From: Clostridia bacterium
Lineage (GTDB): Bacteria > Bacillota > Clostridia > Oscillospirales > Acutalibacteraceae
Length of the DNA stretch: 34,540 nt
Assembly (NCBI GenBank): GCA_017522205.1
Contig: JAFWZS010000040.1
Location: forward strand, 1-34,540
Reading direction: 5' to 3'
Numbering within the stretch: the stretch's first letter is position 1; every line of letters starts with the position of its first letter. The position numbers were made by a program, and so were the translations under genes. The notes beneath the pieces are model-generated. The model did no database searches. It worked only from the letters and a program-made list of their open reading frames with translations, and had not been told where the DNA came from. This document shows positions 5,704 to 13,509 of this stretch, piece after piece.

Positions 5704-7359
5704 TTATTTTACGTCTACGTTTACGCCCATATCTCTTGCTCTTGAAATGAGATTCTGAAGCGGATCTTTTTTAGGCTCTGCCTTTTTTTCCGGTGAAGGA
5801 TTACTGTTGTAAAGTCCGAGACGGTACTCCTTGCCTGTTACACGCAAAATACTGTCCTTAACGTGTCTTGCGTTACCGCTTATTCTGATAAACGAGCTAA
5901 GAGTGGGATTGTTGCTCTTGATAAGTACAAAGTCCCCTCTTATTACCGCCTCAGAGTCCGTAAGCACACCCCACAAGGGAGCGTTGACCTTCTGAAGCTC
6001 GGAGAGCACCTCTGCCCAGGGAATTGTTTCCTCATCTTCGGCATCGTTTTGCTTAGTGGGTTCTTCGGCCGTTTTTTCGGGTGAAGGTTCACTTTCAAAA
6101 GTCGGTTTCAGAGCTTCCTGCTCTGCCTTCGGCATTTCGGGCTGTGCCTTTGCCTCGGGCTTCGGTTCATTTGCATAGCCTTCTGCAGATACCGTTGGTG
6201 CAGCTTTGACAGCTCCCGTTTTAATCGCAATTTCAAGCTCGGAAATTCTTCTGAGAAGGGCCTCATTGTCGTCGCTGAGGCTTGGTGTACACAGCTTAAT
6301 GAATGTCATTTCCATTTCAGTTCTGCGGTTGACACCTCGTTTTATGTTAGCCATACACTCCTGAAGAAGTGAAATGCAGTAAAGGATTGTTTCAAGAGTA
6401 AAGGTTTCGCTCTGCTCTTTATACTGACTGAGCTCATCCTTTGTGCAGACAAGGAATGAACCCGAATCCTTAACGGTTTTCACAATCATCAGATTTCTGA
6501 AGTGATTGGTCATATCTGAACAAAGTCTCTCCATATCGCAGGAGGACGCGTGAAGGTCGCTTATAAGTGAAAGAGCATCTGCGCTCTTCTTATTAGCCAC
6601 CGCTCCGGCAAGACTGAAAAGGTGATCCTTGCCTGTCATTCCTGCCACACGGCAGACTATGTCAGCCGTTACGTGTCTGTCGTGACCGATGCACTGATCC
6701 AAAAGTGAAAGTGCATCTCTCATACCACCGTCGGCGATTCTGGAAATAAGGGAAACTGCATCCTCGTCAAGAACAAGGTTTTCCATTTCGGCGATATATT
6801 CCATTCTCTTACCCATTGCTTCGGGAGAAACACGCTTGAAATCAAAACGCTGACATCTTGAAACAATAGTAACGGGAAGCTTATGCACTTCCGTAGTTGC
6901 AAGGATGAATTTAACGTGTGCGGGAGGCTCTTCAAGAGTTTTCAAAAGTGCGTTGAAAGCACCGATTGAAAGCATATGAACCTCGTCTATAATATACACT
7001 CTGTACTTGCAGGAAGCGGGTGTGAAGTTGATTTCCTCACGGATGTCACGGATGTTTTCAACGCCGTTGTTACTTGCAGCGTCAATTTCAACAACGTCAA
7101 GGATTGCACCTGAGTCAAGCCCTCTGCAGATTTCGCACTCATTGCAGGGGTTGCCGTCAACGGGACTTAAGCAGTTTACTGCCTTTGAGAGAATCTTTGC
7201 ACAGGTGGTTTTACCCGTACCTCTTGAGCCCGTGAAAAGATAGGCATGAGAAAGCTTTCCCGTTTCAATTTCCTTTGAAAGGGTTTCGGTTATATGCTCC
7301 TGACCCACAACGTCAGAAAAAACCTTGGGTCTGTATTTTCTGTAAAGCACCTGATACAT
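5704..7359 (-). CDS. dnaX: DNA polymerase III subunit gamma/tau
   Basis: The clamp-loader ATPase of the replisome, 551 residues from the start at 7359 (MYQVLYRKYRP, the canonical N-terminus, with GGAG upstream); the frame reaching 7434 runs into the SRP RNA gene and was not used. Visible are Walker A GSRGTGKTT, the four-cysteine zinc module (CLSPVDGNPCNECEIC), Walker B with DEVHMLS, the sensor ATTEVHKLPVTIVSRCQRF, and after about residue 370 a Lys/Pro/Glu-rich linker and a short C-terminal domain. At codons 524-526 the message holds A AAA AAG in the zero frame; a -1 slip would end after three more codons, removing only about 22 residues. It is transcribed with ebfC and recR and lies just downstream of the SRP RNA. 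Confidence 0.97.
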   Translation of the reverse strand: MYQVLYRKYRPKVFSDVVGQEHITETLSKEIETGKLSHAYLFTGSRGTGKTTCAKILSKAVNCLSPVDGNPCNECEICRGLDSGAILDVVEIDAASNNGVENIRDIREEINFTPASCKYRVYIIDEVHMLSIGAFNALLKTLEEPPAHVKFILATTEVHKLPVTIVSRCQRFDFKRVSPEAMGKRMEYIAEMENLVLDEDAVSLISRIADGGMRDALSLLDQCIGHDRHVTADIVCRVAGMTGKDHLFSLAGAVANKKSADALSLISDLHASSCDMERLCSDMTNHFRNLMIVKTVKDSGSFLVCTKDELSQYKEQSETFTLETILYCISLLQECMANIKRGVNRRTEMEMTFIKLCTPSLSDDNEALLRRISELEIAIKTGAVKAAPTVSAEGYANEPKPEAKAQPEMPKAEQEALKPTFESEPSPEKTAEEPTKQNDAEDEETIPWAEVLSELQKVNAPLWGVLTDSEAVIRGDFVLIKSNNPTLSSFIRISGNARHVKDSILRVTGKEYRLGLYNSNPSPEKKAEPKKDPLQNLISRARDMGVNVDVK

Positions 7360-7383
7360 TGATTTCACTCCTTTACGAAAAAA

Positions 7384-7535
7384 ATAAGATACATTCACTT
7401 GGTCACACAGTGACAGGCTTTGGCTGTGTCGCACAGACTTTCCACTTAATGCTGCTCGGTTCCCCGCCTGACATGGTTCATGGCGTACTGTCGCACAGGA
7501 CCCGCCACTGCATGACCAAATTAAAGTATCTTACT
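7384..7535 (-). ncRNA. ffs: Signal recognition particle RNA (4.5S-type)
   Basis: SRP RNA pairs with Ffh to target nascent exported proteins. The minus strand reads CCATGTCAGG-CGG-GGAA-CCG-AGCAGC: the conserved asymmetric loop (CAGG/AGCAG) and GGAA tetraloop (7463-7460) are intact, while the closing stem is CGG/CCG instead of the common UCC/GGA, a compensated change. Flanking arms pair up to AAGATAC...GTATCTT, near 7532 and 7387, followed by a T run that probably ends transcription. The position directly upstream of dnaX is as in Bacillus. The ends are approximate. The length, about 150 nt, is shorter than the 260-nt Bacillus form with an Alu domain. Confidence 0.88.
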
Positions 7536-7569
7536 CTTTTATGGGTTACCCCACATATATAGCTTTGAT

Positions 7570-7598
7570 ATTATAATATAAATCTCAGAGAAAATCAA
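7570..7598 (-). promoter_or_regulatory. Strong promoter of the SRP RNA (and possibly dnaX operon)
   Basis: TTGATT (7598-7593), 17 bases, consensus TATAAT (7575-7570) on the minus strand. The start would be near 7563, about 28 bases before the first SRP RNA helix; the 5' leader holds a small GGGTAACCC palindrome. Confidence 0.8.
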
Positions 7599-7643
7599 GG
7601 GGTTTGAAAGATTTTCTTTCTTAATCCCCTTATCGGCAGATAT

Positions 7644-7662
7644 TGTGTACATATGCTACACA
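7644..7662. promoter_or_regulatory. Inverted repeat, possible operator
   Basis: TGTGTA-N7-TACACA, with a second outer arm pair ATTGTGT (7642-7648) and ACACAAT (7667-7673). It lies in the 316-base gap between the divergent SRP RNA and LCAT-like genes, about 120 bases upstream of the latter's promoter. No further gene or structure is evident in this gap. Role as an operator is a guess. Confidence 0.25.
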
Positions 7663-7781
7663 CAAAACACAATACATTTCTTACTTCCCTGTTTACACAT
7701 TTGCTCATTTACTATACGTTTTATGTACAAAATCAACATAAAATCTCCTCATTTTTCTACATTCCAAAACAAAAGTTTTAA

Positions 7782-7810
7782 TTGAAAATTTGTTAAAAAT
7801 ATGTTAATAT
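7782..7810 (+). promoter_or_regulatory. Promoter of the first LCAT-like hydrolase
   Basis: TTGAAA (7782-7787), 17 bases, TAATAT (7805-7810), 41 bases before the start codon. Confidence 0.7.
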
Positions 7811-7851
7811 GAACTCGGCATGGCTTAAGTTTTAAATTGGAGGTTAAAGAT

Positions 7852-9594
7852 ATGAAAAAATTAATAGCTCTTATCCTGGTAGTTGTTCTTTCAATCACAA
7901 TGATGACGCCAATCGCATCAGCTGTTGATGCAAATGACACACCGGTTGTTATTCTCAGAGGTGACGGTGTATCACTTACAAAAATTGACGAAAACGGCCA
8001 GGAAGTTGAAGTTTATCCCGTTGGGCTCGACAGCATTGACGGCAAAGTAGGAGAAACCGCAAAGAATATTCTTATACCCTTCCTCACAGAAGGCCTTCTC
8101 TTCGACAAGTGGGATAACTACTACGAGGTATGCTACGAAGAGCTTTCACCCATTATGGCTGAAGTTGTTCTTGACGACAACGGTAACCCCAGAAATCAGA
8201 CCGGTATCGGCACTGAAACTACGAGAGATAACAGAAACTCCTGTAAGGTTGACAGACGCCATCAGTCAAAATACGGTGCAACAGACTATACCTTCTACTA
8301 TGACTGGCGCCTTTCCCCCTATGATATTCCTACAGGTGAAACAAAATCAATCGTTGATCTTCTTCACGAATACATCGGAAATGTAAGCAAAGCAAACGGA
8401 AACAGAAAAGTAACTCTTGCAGGTAACTGCCTTGGCGGCTCTTATGTTCTTGCTTATCTTCAGAAGTACGGCGATGCAGGTCTCATAAAAAATGTATTCT
8501 TCAACGCAACAACAGGTAACGGCACATCCATTCTCACTGATGTTTTCTGCGGTGATATTGAGCTTGATGCAAAGGCTATTCAGAGATTTGCTGATGAATA
8601 CATTGACGCTGACGCTGACACCCTTGCAGGTTTTGTTGACACAGCTCCCGTTATAAACGACCTCGTTCTCAAGAGTGTTGACCTTGCAGTTCAGCTTGGT
8701 CTTCTTGATGATTTTGCAGGAAAAATAGGCGAAATTTATCAGAAGGTTTATGAAGTTCTTGTTCCTATGCTTGTTATCGCTTTTTACGGCACAATGCCGG
8801 GCTATTGGACAATGATTGAGCCTGAGCGTTTTGAAGAAGCAAAGAATTTCGTATTCGGTCCTGAAGGCAGCGAATACCGTGTGAAATATGCAAAAATAAT
8901 CGAGAAAATTGACTATTACTTCAACACGGTAGGCTTCCACAAGAAAGCAATTATCAAGGCTTGTCAGGATAAAGACATCCACTTCGGTGCAACAGCAAAG
9001 TACGGCATTCAGATGTATCCGTTTGTAAAGAGTCAGGATCAGCTTGCAGATGAAAAGGTAGACTTTGAAAATGCCTCATTCGGTGCAACTGTTGCGAAAT
9101 CAGTTTACGAAGTGCTTCCCACTTCACATATTGACGCTGCAATCGCTGCAGGCAATGAAAAATACATTTCACCTGACAAGCAGATTGATGCTTCAACAAG
9201 CCTTTTCAAAGATACTCTTTGGGTAGAAAAGAATATGTCTCACGACGCCTGGAGATATGACTATGAGGTTATTGAAGCTTTCGCAAGTAACGATAAATTC
9301 ACCGTCTGGAGTGATCCAAATTTACCTCAGTTTGTTATCCGAATTCCCGGCACTGGTGAAATTGACCCCGACACAGGCCGTGAAGACCACGATACATCAA
9401 CAGTTGAAAAGATGGTTGCTGATAATTCAGACAACAACAACTGGCAGGACACACCTGAAGACAGCAAAACTCCAGAAAAGCCCACAGTAGCCTCAAGACT
9501 TGTGGCTTTCTTCCGTTGGCTTACTGCAATGTTCAAATTTATTCTTCACATTTCAAACGACAATCCCGGTTCACTTGAAGATGCTATAAACTAA
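7852..9594 (+). CDS. Secreted LCAT-like alpha/beta-hydrolase with Cys nucleophile elbow (copy A)
   Basis: A 580-residue exported protein with a clear signal peptide ending near ASA. YYDWRLSP (Asp151-Trp152-Arg153) and the elbow LAGNCLGGSYVLAYL fit the lecithin:cholesterol acyltransferase/lipase fold (PF02450-like), but the expected Ser of G-x-S-x-G is Cys193. The later SPDKQIDAS and MSHDAW segments are conserved with copy B and could supply Asp and His. A Cys elbow of type GxCxGG is known from polyhydroxyalkanoate synthases; whether this is an esterase, acyltransferase or inactive lipid binder is open. The tail from about residue 548 is amphipathic (VASRLVAFFRWLTAMFKFIL). The start at 7852 has GGAGG 8 bases upstream. 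It stands alone, with its own promoter and terminator, convergent with its paralogue. Confidence 0.8.
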   Translation: MKKLIALILVVVLSITMMTPIASAVDANDTPVVILRGDGVSLTKIDENGQEVEVYPVGLDSIDGKVGETAKNILIPFLTEGLLFDKWDNYYEVCYEELSPIMAEVVLDDNGNPRNQTGIGTETTRDNRNSCKVDRRHQSKYGATDYTFYYDWRLSPYDIPTGETKSIVDLLHEYIGNVSKANGNRKVTLAGNCLGGSYVLAYLQKYGDAGLIKNVFFNATTGNGTSILTDVFCGDIELDAKAIQRFADEYIDADADTLAGFVDTAPVINDLVLKSVDLAVQLGLLDDFAGKIGEIYQKVYEVLVPMLVIAFYGTMPGYWTMIEPERFEEAKNFVFGPEGSEYRVKYAKIIEKIDYYFNTVGFHKKAIIKACQDKDIHFGATAKYGIQMYPFVKSQDQLADEKVDFENASFGATVAKSVYEVLPTSHIDAAIAAGNEKYISPDKQIDASTSLFKDTLWVEKNMSHDAWRYDYEVIEAFASNDKFTVWSDPNLPQFVIRIPGTGEIDPDTGREDHDTSTVEKMVADNSDNNNWQDTPEDSKTPEKPTVASRLVAFFRWLTAMFKFILHISNDNPGSLEDAIN

Positions 9595-9604
9595 AATATG
9601 CTGT

Positions 9605-9640
9605 GGCGGTTACGCATAAAGCGTAATCGCCCTGTTTTTT
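9605..9640 (+). terminator. Terminator of LCAT-like copy A
   Basis: GGCGGTTACGC (9605-9615), loop ATAAA, GCGTAATCGCC (9621-9631), with one G-T pair, then CTGTTTTTT. Confidence 0.9.
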
Positions 9641-9666
9641 CAGCAAATATAAACCGGCAAGGCACG

Positions 9667-9783
9667 GGGCGCCGATAGCCGGAAGGCTTTCCGGCTATCC
9701 AAAGTGCAACACAATCCCCTGAAGGATTGTGTTGCACTTTGGATTACTGCATAAAACAAAATTTTATGCAGTAATCGGCGCCC
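9667..9783. repeat. Perfect four-way-junction palindromic element
   Basis: All 117 bases are accounted for by four perfectly paired arms and three loops. Outer arm 9667-9676/9774-9783, 10 bp. Hairpin 1, 9677-9684/9689-9696, 8 bp, loop GGCT. Hairpin 2, 9697-9717/9724-9744, 21 bp, loop CCTGAA. Hairpin 3, 9745-9756/9762-9773, 12 bp, loop CAAAA. No base is unpaired at the junction. GAT/ATC triplets at each arm base allow a 3-bp branch migration to a second fully paired form (7, 11, 18 and 15 bp). It sits between two terminators in the gap between the convergent LCAT-like genes. Function unknown. Confidence 0.95.
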
Positions 9784-9805
9784 TTTTCGCCTCTTTCACC
9801 CGACT

Positions 9806-9840
9806 GACAAAAGAAATCCGCCACACCTCAGTGTGGCGGA
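9806..9840 (-). terminator. Terminator of LCAT-like copy B
   Basis: Perfect 10-bp stem TCCGCCACAC (9817-9826)/GTGTGGCGGA (9831-9840), loop CTCA; on the minus strand it is followed by TTTCTTTTGTC. Confidence 0.88.
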
Positions 9841-9856
9841 AAGAGTATAATTTCAA

Positions 9857-11485
9857 TTATTTTGATGCAAATTCAAAAAGTGCTTTTATCCATGCAACAA
9901 AGGCTTCAAAAAAGTTTTTGATCCTGGTTAAAATGCTTGTGGGATAATCCTTTTCCTTATCTGCTTCCCATGCCTCTACGTTGCAGTTTTCTTCAGTCAT
10001 TTTAACTGCAAAATTTGATTCCTTTTCATATACAACATACTGACCGAAATCGAAATCGTCAACTGTAAGCTGTCTGTCTGCAGTTGTTACGGTGTAAAGC
10101 AGCTGTGTTTCCCATACAGACCAGTTGGAGTGCTTGTTACCCTTGATAAACCATGTGTTGTCGGGGAAAAGGCAGGTTGATGCATCAATCTGCTTATCGG
10201 GTGAAATGTACTTGCCTTTGCCTTCGCTTACTCTCCCGGCAATATATTCCTCAGAAAGAGTATCGTAAACTGTTGAGGTCGTTGCACCGAATGAAGCGCT
10301 GTTTACAGAAGCAAACTGGTCAGCTACAAGAGTCTGTGATTCGGTAAGAGGAATCATCTGACAGCCGTATTTTGCAATAATTGCAAGGTTAGCACCTGAA
10401 TCCTTGACCTGAGAGAGAAGCTCGGGAATACGCACACGTACATTTGTATGATAGTCGTCAAGCTTTTTGATGAGTCCTGCATATTCCTTGCGAAGCTCAC
10501 TGCCTTCAGGGCCGAAAACAAATTCCTTTGCTGTTTCAAAATCGTCTTTCTTCACTGTTGCCCAATATCCCGGCCAGGTAAGAACCGATGCACGTGCGAG
10601 AGCTGAGGTTACACCCTTTTCAAGCTTAGCATAAAGCTCAGATTCTGTAAAGCCTGAAACCGCACCGATAAGACCGCTTTTATTTGCAAGGTCAACAGTT
10701 TTAAGAATGAAGTCGTTGACTTCCATTACGTTATATACGTTACAGTCAACAAGAATTCTCATTATTGAGTTGCCGTCAAGTGCAATCTTGCCTGAAATTG
10801 CTTCACTTATAGGCTCCATACCGTTTACTGTACTTCCGTCAATACCAAGACCGTAAATATCATCTGTGCCGTATTTTAAAACGTAAGCAAGAATTACGTT
10901 TGTACCGAGGCAAAGGCCTGTGATTGCAACCTTTTCTGCACCCGTAACTTCTTTAACTGCATCTATGTAATCCTTGAACTGATCAGCAATTGTAAGAGGA
11001 TCAAGACGCCAGTCATAATGGAACTTGTAATTCCAGTCAAGGTAACAGCCCCACTCTTCTTTTGCGTCCTTTTTAAGATTTTCTGCAACATCCTTTTTCC
11101 TCTCCTCAGAAAGACCCGAACCGTCCTTGGGTTCACCGTCTTTTGTAAGAAGTGAGTCTTCAAAAATGTCTGCGATTTCCTCATACAGATTGTTGTAATA
11201 GTTATCCCATTTGTCAAAGAGCATACCTTCAACAAGGAAGGGATAAAGCACGTTAGCAACAGCACCCATAATGTCGCTATCTTCGTCGTCACCTGTCATA
11301 CCCTTGAGAATATCTGTGGTTTTAAAAATCTGGTTTCCGTTGCCGTCATAAAGAGGTTCACTGTCACCTGCAATTGAAACAACAGGTATTGTACTCCACC
11401 AGCTCGTCAGTGTTGCGGCATAAGCAGGTGTACCTAAGGTAAAGAGCATAACCCCTACAACAAGTAATGATAAAAGCTTTTTCAT
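9857..11485 (-). CDS. Secreted LCAT-like alpha/beta-hydrolase with Cys nucleophile elbow (copy B)
   Basis: A 542-residue exported paralogue of copy A, convergent with it. It has a signal peptide ending at AYA, the FHYDWRLDP motif (Asp158), the elbow ITGLCLGTNVILAYV with Cys192 where a lipase has Ser, GPEGSELRKEYA, and SPDKQIDASTCLF followed by NKHSNW (candidate Asp and His). Shared block order and length show an old duplication; the elbow Cys is kept in both, so it is not a sequencing error. The C-terminal tail ILTRIKNFFEAFVAWIKAL is an amphipathic helix like that of copy A. Two in-frame ATGs (11491 and 11485) are possible; the second is better spaced from GGGAG. Confidence 0.8.
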   Translation of the reverse strand: MKKLLSLLVVGVMLFTLGTPAYAATLTSWWSTIPVVSIAGDSEPLYDGNGNQIFKTTDILKGMTGDDEDSDIMGAVANVLYPFLVEGMLFDKWDNYYNNLYEEIADIFEDSLLTKDGEPKDGSGLSEERKKDVAENLKKDAKEEWGCYLDWNYKFHYDWRLDPLTIADQFKDYIDAVKEVTGAEKVAITGLCLGTNVILAYVLKYGTDDIYGLGIDGSTVNGMEPISEAISGKIALDGNSIMRILVDCNVYNVMEVNDFILKTVDLANKSGLIGAVSGFTESELYAKLEKGVTSALARASVLTWPGYWATVKKDDFETAKEFVFGPEGSELRKEYAGLIKKLDDYHTNVRVRIPELLSQVKDSGANLAIIAKYGCQMIPLTESQTLVADQFASVNSASFGATTSTVYDTLSEEYIAGRVSEGKGKYISPDKQIDASTCLFPDNTWFIKGNKHSNWSVWETQLLYTVTTADRQLTVDDFDFGQYVVYEKESNFAVKMTEENCNVEAWEADKEKDYPTSILTRIKNFFEAFVAWIKALFEFASK

Positions 11486-11520
11486 GATCATTCTCTCCCT
11501 TATTTTTATTATTGATTAGA

Positions 11521-11529
11521 ATAATACCA
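11521..11529 (-). promoter_or_regulatory. Possible extended -10 promoter of copy B
   Basis: TGG-TATTAT on the minus strand (11529-11521), 36 bases before the start; no good -35 box is seen. Confidence 0.4.
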
Positions 11530-11581
11530 TCAAAAGGATATATCTTTATTAATATTAAGTTAACAAACTATTTTTATTGAT

Positions 11582-11617
11582 AAAAACTGAGCCGGATGTC
11601 CTTATGAACACCCGGCT
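11582..11617 (-). terminator. Terminator of the Thr/Pro-linker exported protein gene
   Basis: On the minus strand AGCCGGGTGTTC...GACATCCGGCT forms an imperfect stem, followed by CAGTTTTTA, just after the stop at 11634. Confidence 0.75.
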
Positions 11618-11633
11618 GATTTTTTGATTCAAA

Positions 11634-12578
11634 TTAATATACGAAGTCTGTAAGATGCATTGCGTTATCGAGAACGGCATCACCTGTTACGTCTGAGCCT
11701 GCAACCTTACCGCTGTTAACAATGATAAGAATGTGCATATAAAGGTCACCTGAAACAATCTGATCTGTTTCGGGGTTATAAATAAGCTCAGCTGTGCAGT
11801 CGTAATACTTAAGGTCAAAGTCAAGATCCTTGATAAGCACCTTCACTGCAAAGTTGTTCTGAAGAACATCGTCAACGTCTCTTCTTCTGATGGGATTGAA
11901 CATTGCACCAATATGGTTGTTACAGGTTGTTGCACCTGCATCGATGGGTTCGGGATTCATTTCGTCAACAAGCTCAATTGTAAGCTTTATGTTTCCGTCA
12001 GAAAGCTTTTCAGAAGTCGCTCTTTCAATCTTGCTTACATCAGTAAGAACGCAGCCCTTTGTTGTTTCATAAAGAGGGAACCACTTCATATCTCCACCCT
12101 TGGGGAAGTTTTCCGGGTTAGCTCTTGCTGTTTCTTCATCAACAAAGAACATTGAAGCTACCGGCATAATCTTGTCAAGAATACCGCCGAGGTTTGCCTT
12201 CTCTTCGGGAATTGTCTGGAATTCAACCTTGTTATAGCCTACCTGCTTTGCTTTAGCATCGTCCATAAGCTGAGTATACTTCTTAAGGATTGCTTCATTA
12301 CCCTGGGGAATGCCGTTTTCATCCTTGGGAGCTTCTGCCGAGGGCTTTTCTGCGTCGGGCTTTTCTTCAGCTGAACCCTGAGTGGGAGCTTCTGTAGGAG
12401 CCTGTGTGCTGGGCTGTGTGGCAGGCTGAGTTGCCTGCTGGGTTGGCTGAGTCTGGTTTACAACAGGTGTGCCTTCAACCTTAACGTTGATGCCGATTCC
12501 GCCTGAAACCATAAAATAAGCTGCAACGCAAACAATTACGCTGAATATGGCTGCTATGATATAGTCCTTCTTTTTCAT
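11634..12578 (-). CDS. Exported, N-terminally anchored protein of unknown function with Thr/Pro linker
   Basis: Not recognised. The 314 residues comprise a short basic start, one hydrophobic segment (about 8-27) that is either an uncleaved signal anchor or signal peptide, a low-complexity Thr/Gln/Pro linker (about 42-72, with repeated TQPAT-like units) then Glu/Lys/Pro, and a soluble domain from about residue 95. The soluble domain has a helix (ILKKYTQLMDDAKAK), and three cysteines (one in KGCVLTD, one in ATTCNNHIG, one in YYDCTAEL). It looks like a surface protein held off the membrane by a linker. GGAG lies 9 bases before the start. It carries its own promoter and terminator and no C-terminal amphipathic tail. 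Confidence 0.75.
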   Translation of the reverse strand: MKKKDYIIAAIFSVIVCVAAYFMVSGGIGINVKVEGTPVVNQTQPTQQATQPATQPSTQAPTEAPTQGSAEEKPDAEKPSAEAPKDENGIPQGNEAILKKYTQLMDDAKAKQVGYNKVEFQTIPEEKANLGGILDKIMPVASMFFVDEETARANPENFPKGGDMKWFPLYETTKGCVLTDVSKIERATSEKLSDGNIKLTIELVDEMNPEPIDAGATTCNNHIGAMFNPIRRRDVDDVLQNNFAVKVLIKDLDFDLKYYDCTAELIYNPETDQIVSGDLYMHILIIVNSGKVAGSDVTGDAVLDNAMHLTDFVY

Positions 12579-12621
12579 TTTTTCTTCTCCTTTGTGATTT
12601 AAAAAATTTTAACACACTCAC

Positions 12622-12650
12622 AGTTTAGCACTATTGAAAAAATAAATCAA
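12622..12650 (-). promoter_or_regulatory. Promoter of the Thr/Pro-linker protein gene
   Basis: TTGATT (12650-12645), 17 bases, TAAACT (12627-12622) on the minus strand, 43 bases before the start. Confidence 0.6.
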
Positions 12651-12660
12651 TATCTTTATC

Positions 12661-13332
12661 TTATTTTTCCTTACTGATTTTCACGAAATGCCTTATGAGG
12701 TAAACAATACTTGCCACGGGAATTGCAAAAATCACTATTTTGATTATAAGGTGGATTGGAATGTAGTCATAAATTCCGTCGCCTAAAATTGTAAAAAGCA
12801 CCACTCTCGGCATAATGCCGATAACCGAAGCAAGGAAATATCTCGGGAATTTGCACTTTGAAGCACCCCAGAAAAGGCTCACAAAGTCAATTGGAAAAAC
12901 GGGTAAAGCTCTTATCCCGAGAAGTGCAGGAAAATTGTCACCCAGCTTCATGTCAAGGATTTTCTGTCCGCCCTTGCTTTTCCTGAGAAGCTTTTCAACA
13001 TAGTCACCGCCTAAAAATCTTCCGAGAAAATAAGTTGCCGTAACTTCAATGATGATTCCCACAAGGCTGATAAGACAAGCCGTAACGGGAGAAAACGCCA
13101 TACCGATTGAAATATAGATAAGCGAAGCGGGTATAATAAAAAGAACCGCCTTGACGAAATAAATTCCCCATATTGTAGCAACGGCAAACGCAACACTTGA
13201 GCTGCCTTCTACAATTGCTCTGACATCTATGTTTTTAAGCTCGTCATAATAAATTACTGCAACGACAAAAATAACCATTGCAACGGCTACTCTGAGAAGT
13301 GCCATAAGAGTTGATTTCGTTTTCTTACTCAT
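12661..13332 (-). CDS. TVP38/TMEM64 (VTT domain) membrane protein
   Basis: A 223-residue integral membrane protein of the VTT/SNARE-associated (DedA-like) superfamily. Hydrophobic segments occur near residues 10-28, 45-80, 90-105, 165-185 and 190-210. The family block is visible: FIIPASLIYISIGMAFSP, then GIIIEVTATYFLGRFLG, FPALLGIRALPVFPIDFVSLFWG and ASVIGIMPRVV, with the conserved Arg-x-x-Pro and Gly/Pro residues. Members are implicated in moving lipids or lipid carriers across the membrane; the substrate here is unknown. The start at 13332 (AAAGGA upstream) was chosen over a TTG at 13350. Confidence 0.85.
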   Translation of the reverse strand: MSKKTKSTLMALLRVAVAMVIFVVAVIYYDELKNIDVRAIVEGSSSVAFAVATIWGIYFVKAVLFIIPASLIYISIGMAFSPVTACLISLVGIIIEVTATYFLGRFLGGDYVEKLLRKSKGGQKILDMKLGDNFPALLGIRALPVFPIDFVSLFWGASKCKFPRYFLASVIGIMPRVVLFTILGDGIYDYIPIHLIIKIVIFAIPVASIVYLIRHFVKISKEK

Positions 13333-13434
13333 ATTAAATCCTTTCCGCAATATAATTCAAAGGGTATTATACACCAAAAGGAAAACAAAGGAAAGCGAAA
13401 AAGTAAAAATTAATTTATTTAACATATTTTTTTA

Positions 13435-13463
13435 TGGACTTTTAAGGTTAAATATGATATATT
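13435..13463 (+). promoter_or_regulatory. Probable promoter of the radical SAM gene
   Basis: TGGACT (13435-13440), 17 bases, TATATT (13458-13463), preceded by TGA as an extended -10. Confidence 0.5.
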
Positions 13464-13509
13464 ATGATGGATAGTTTTGTTTTACAGAATTCAAGCGAGG
13501 TGTAATCCT

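Noticed and set aside
7360-7434. 25-codon N-terminal extension of dnaX
   Set aside because: The extension runs into the SRP RNA gene and DnaX proteins start at the MYQVLYRKYRP motif, which has its own GGAG.
8428-8430. Cys193 codon as a sequencing error for Ser
   Set aside because: The paralogue has Cys at the equivalent position (Cys192) in a diverged sequence context.
8347-8982. 211-residue open frame on the minus strand
   Set aside because: It lies wholly within LCAT-like copy A on the other strand, has no ribosome binding site and a Cys/Val/Asn-rich composition typical of an antisense shadow.
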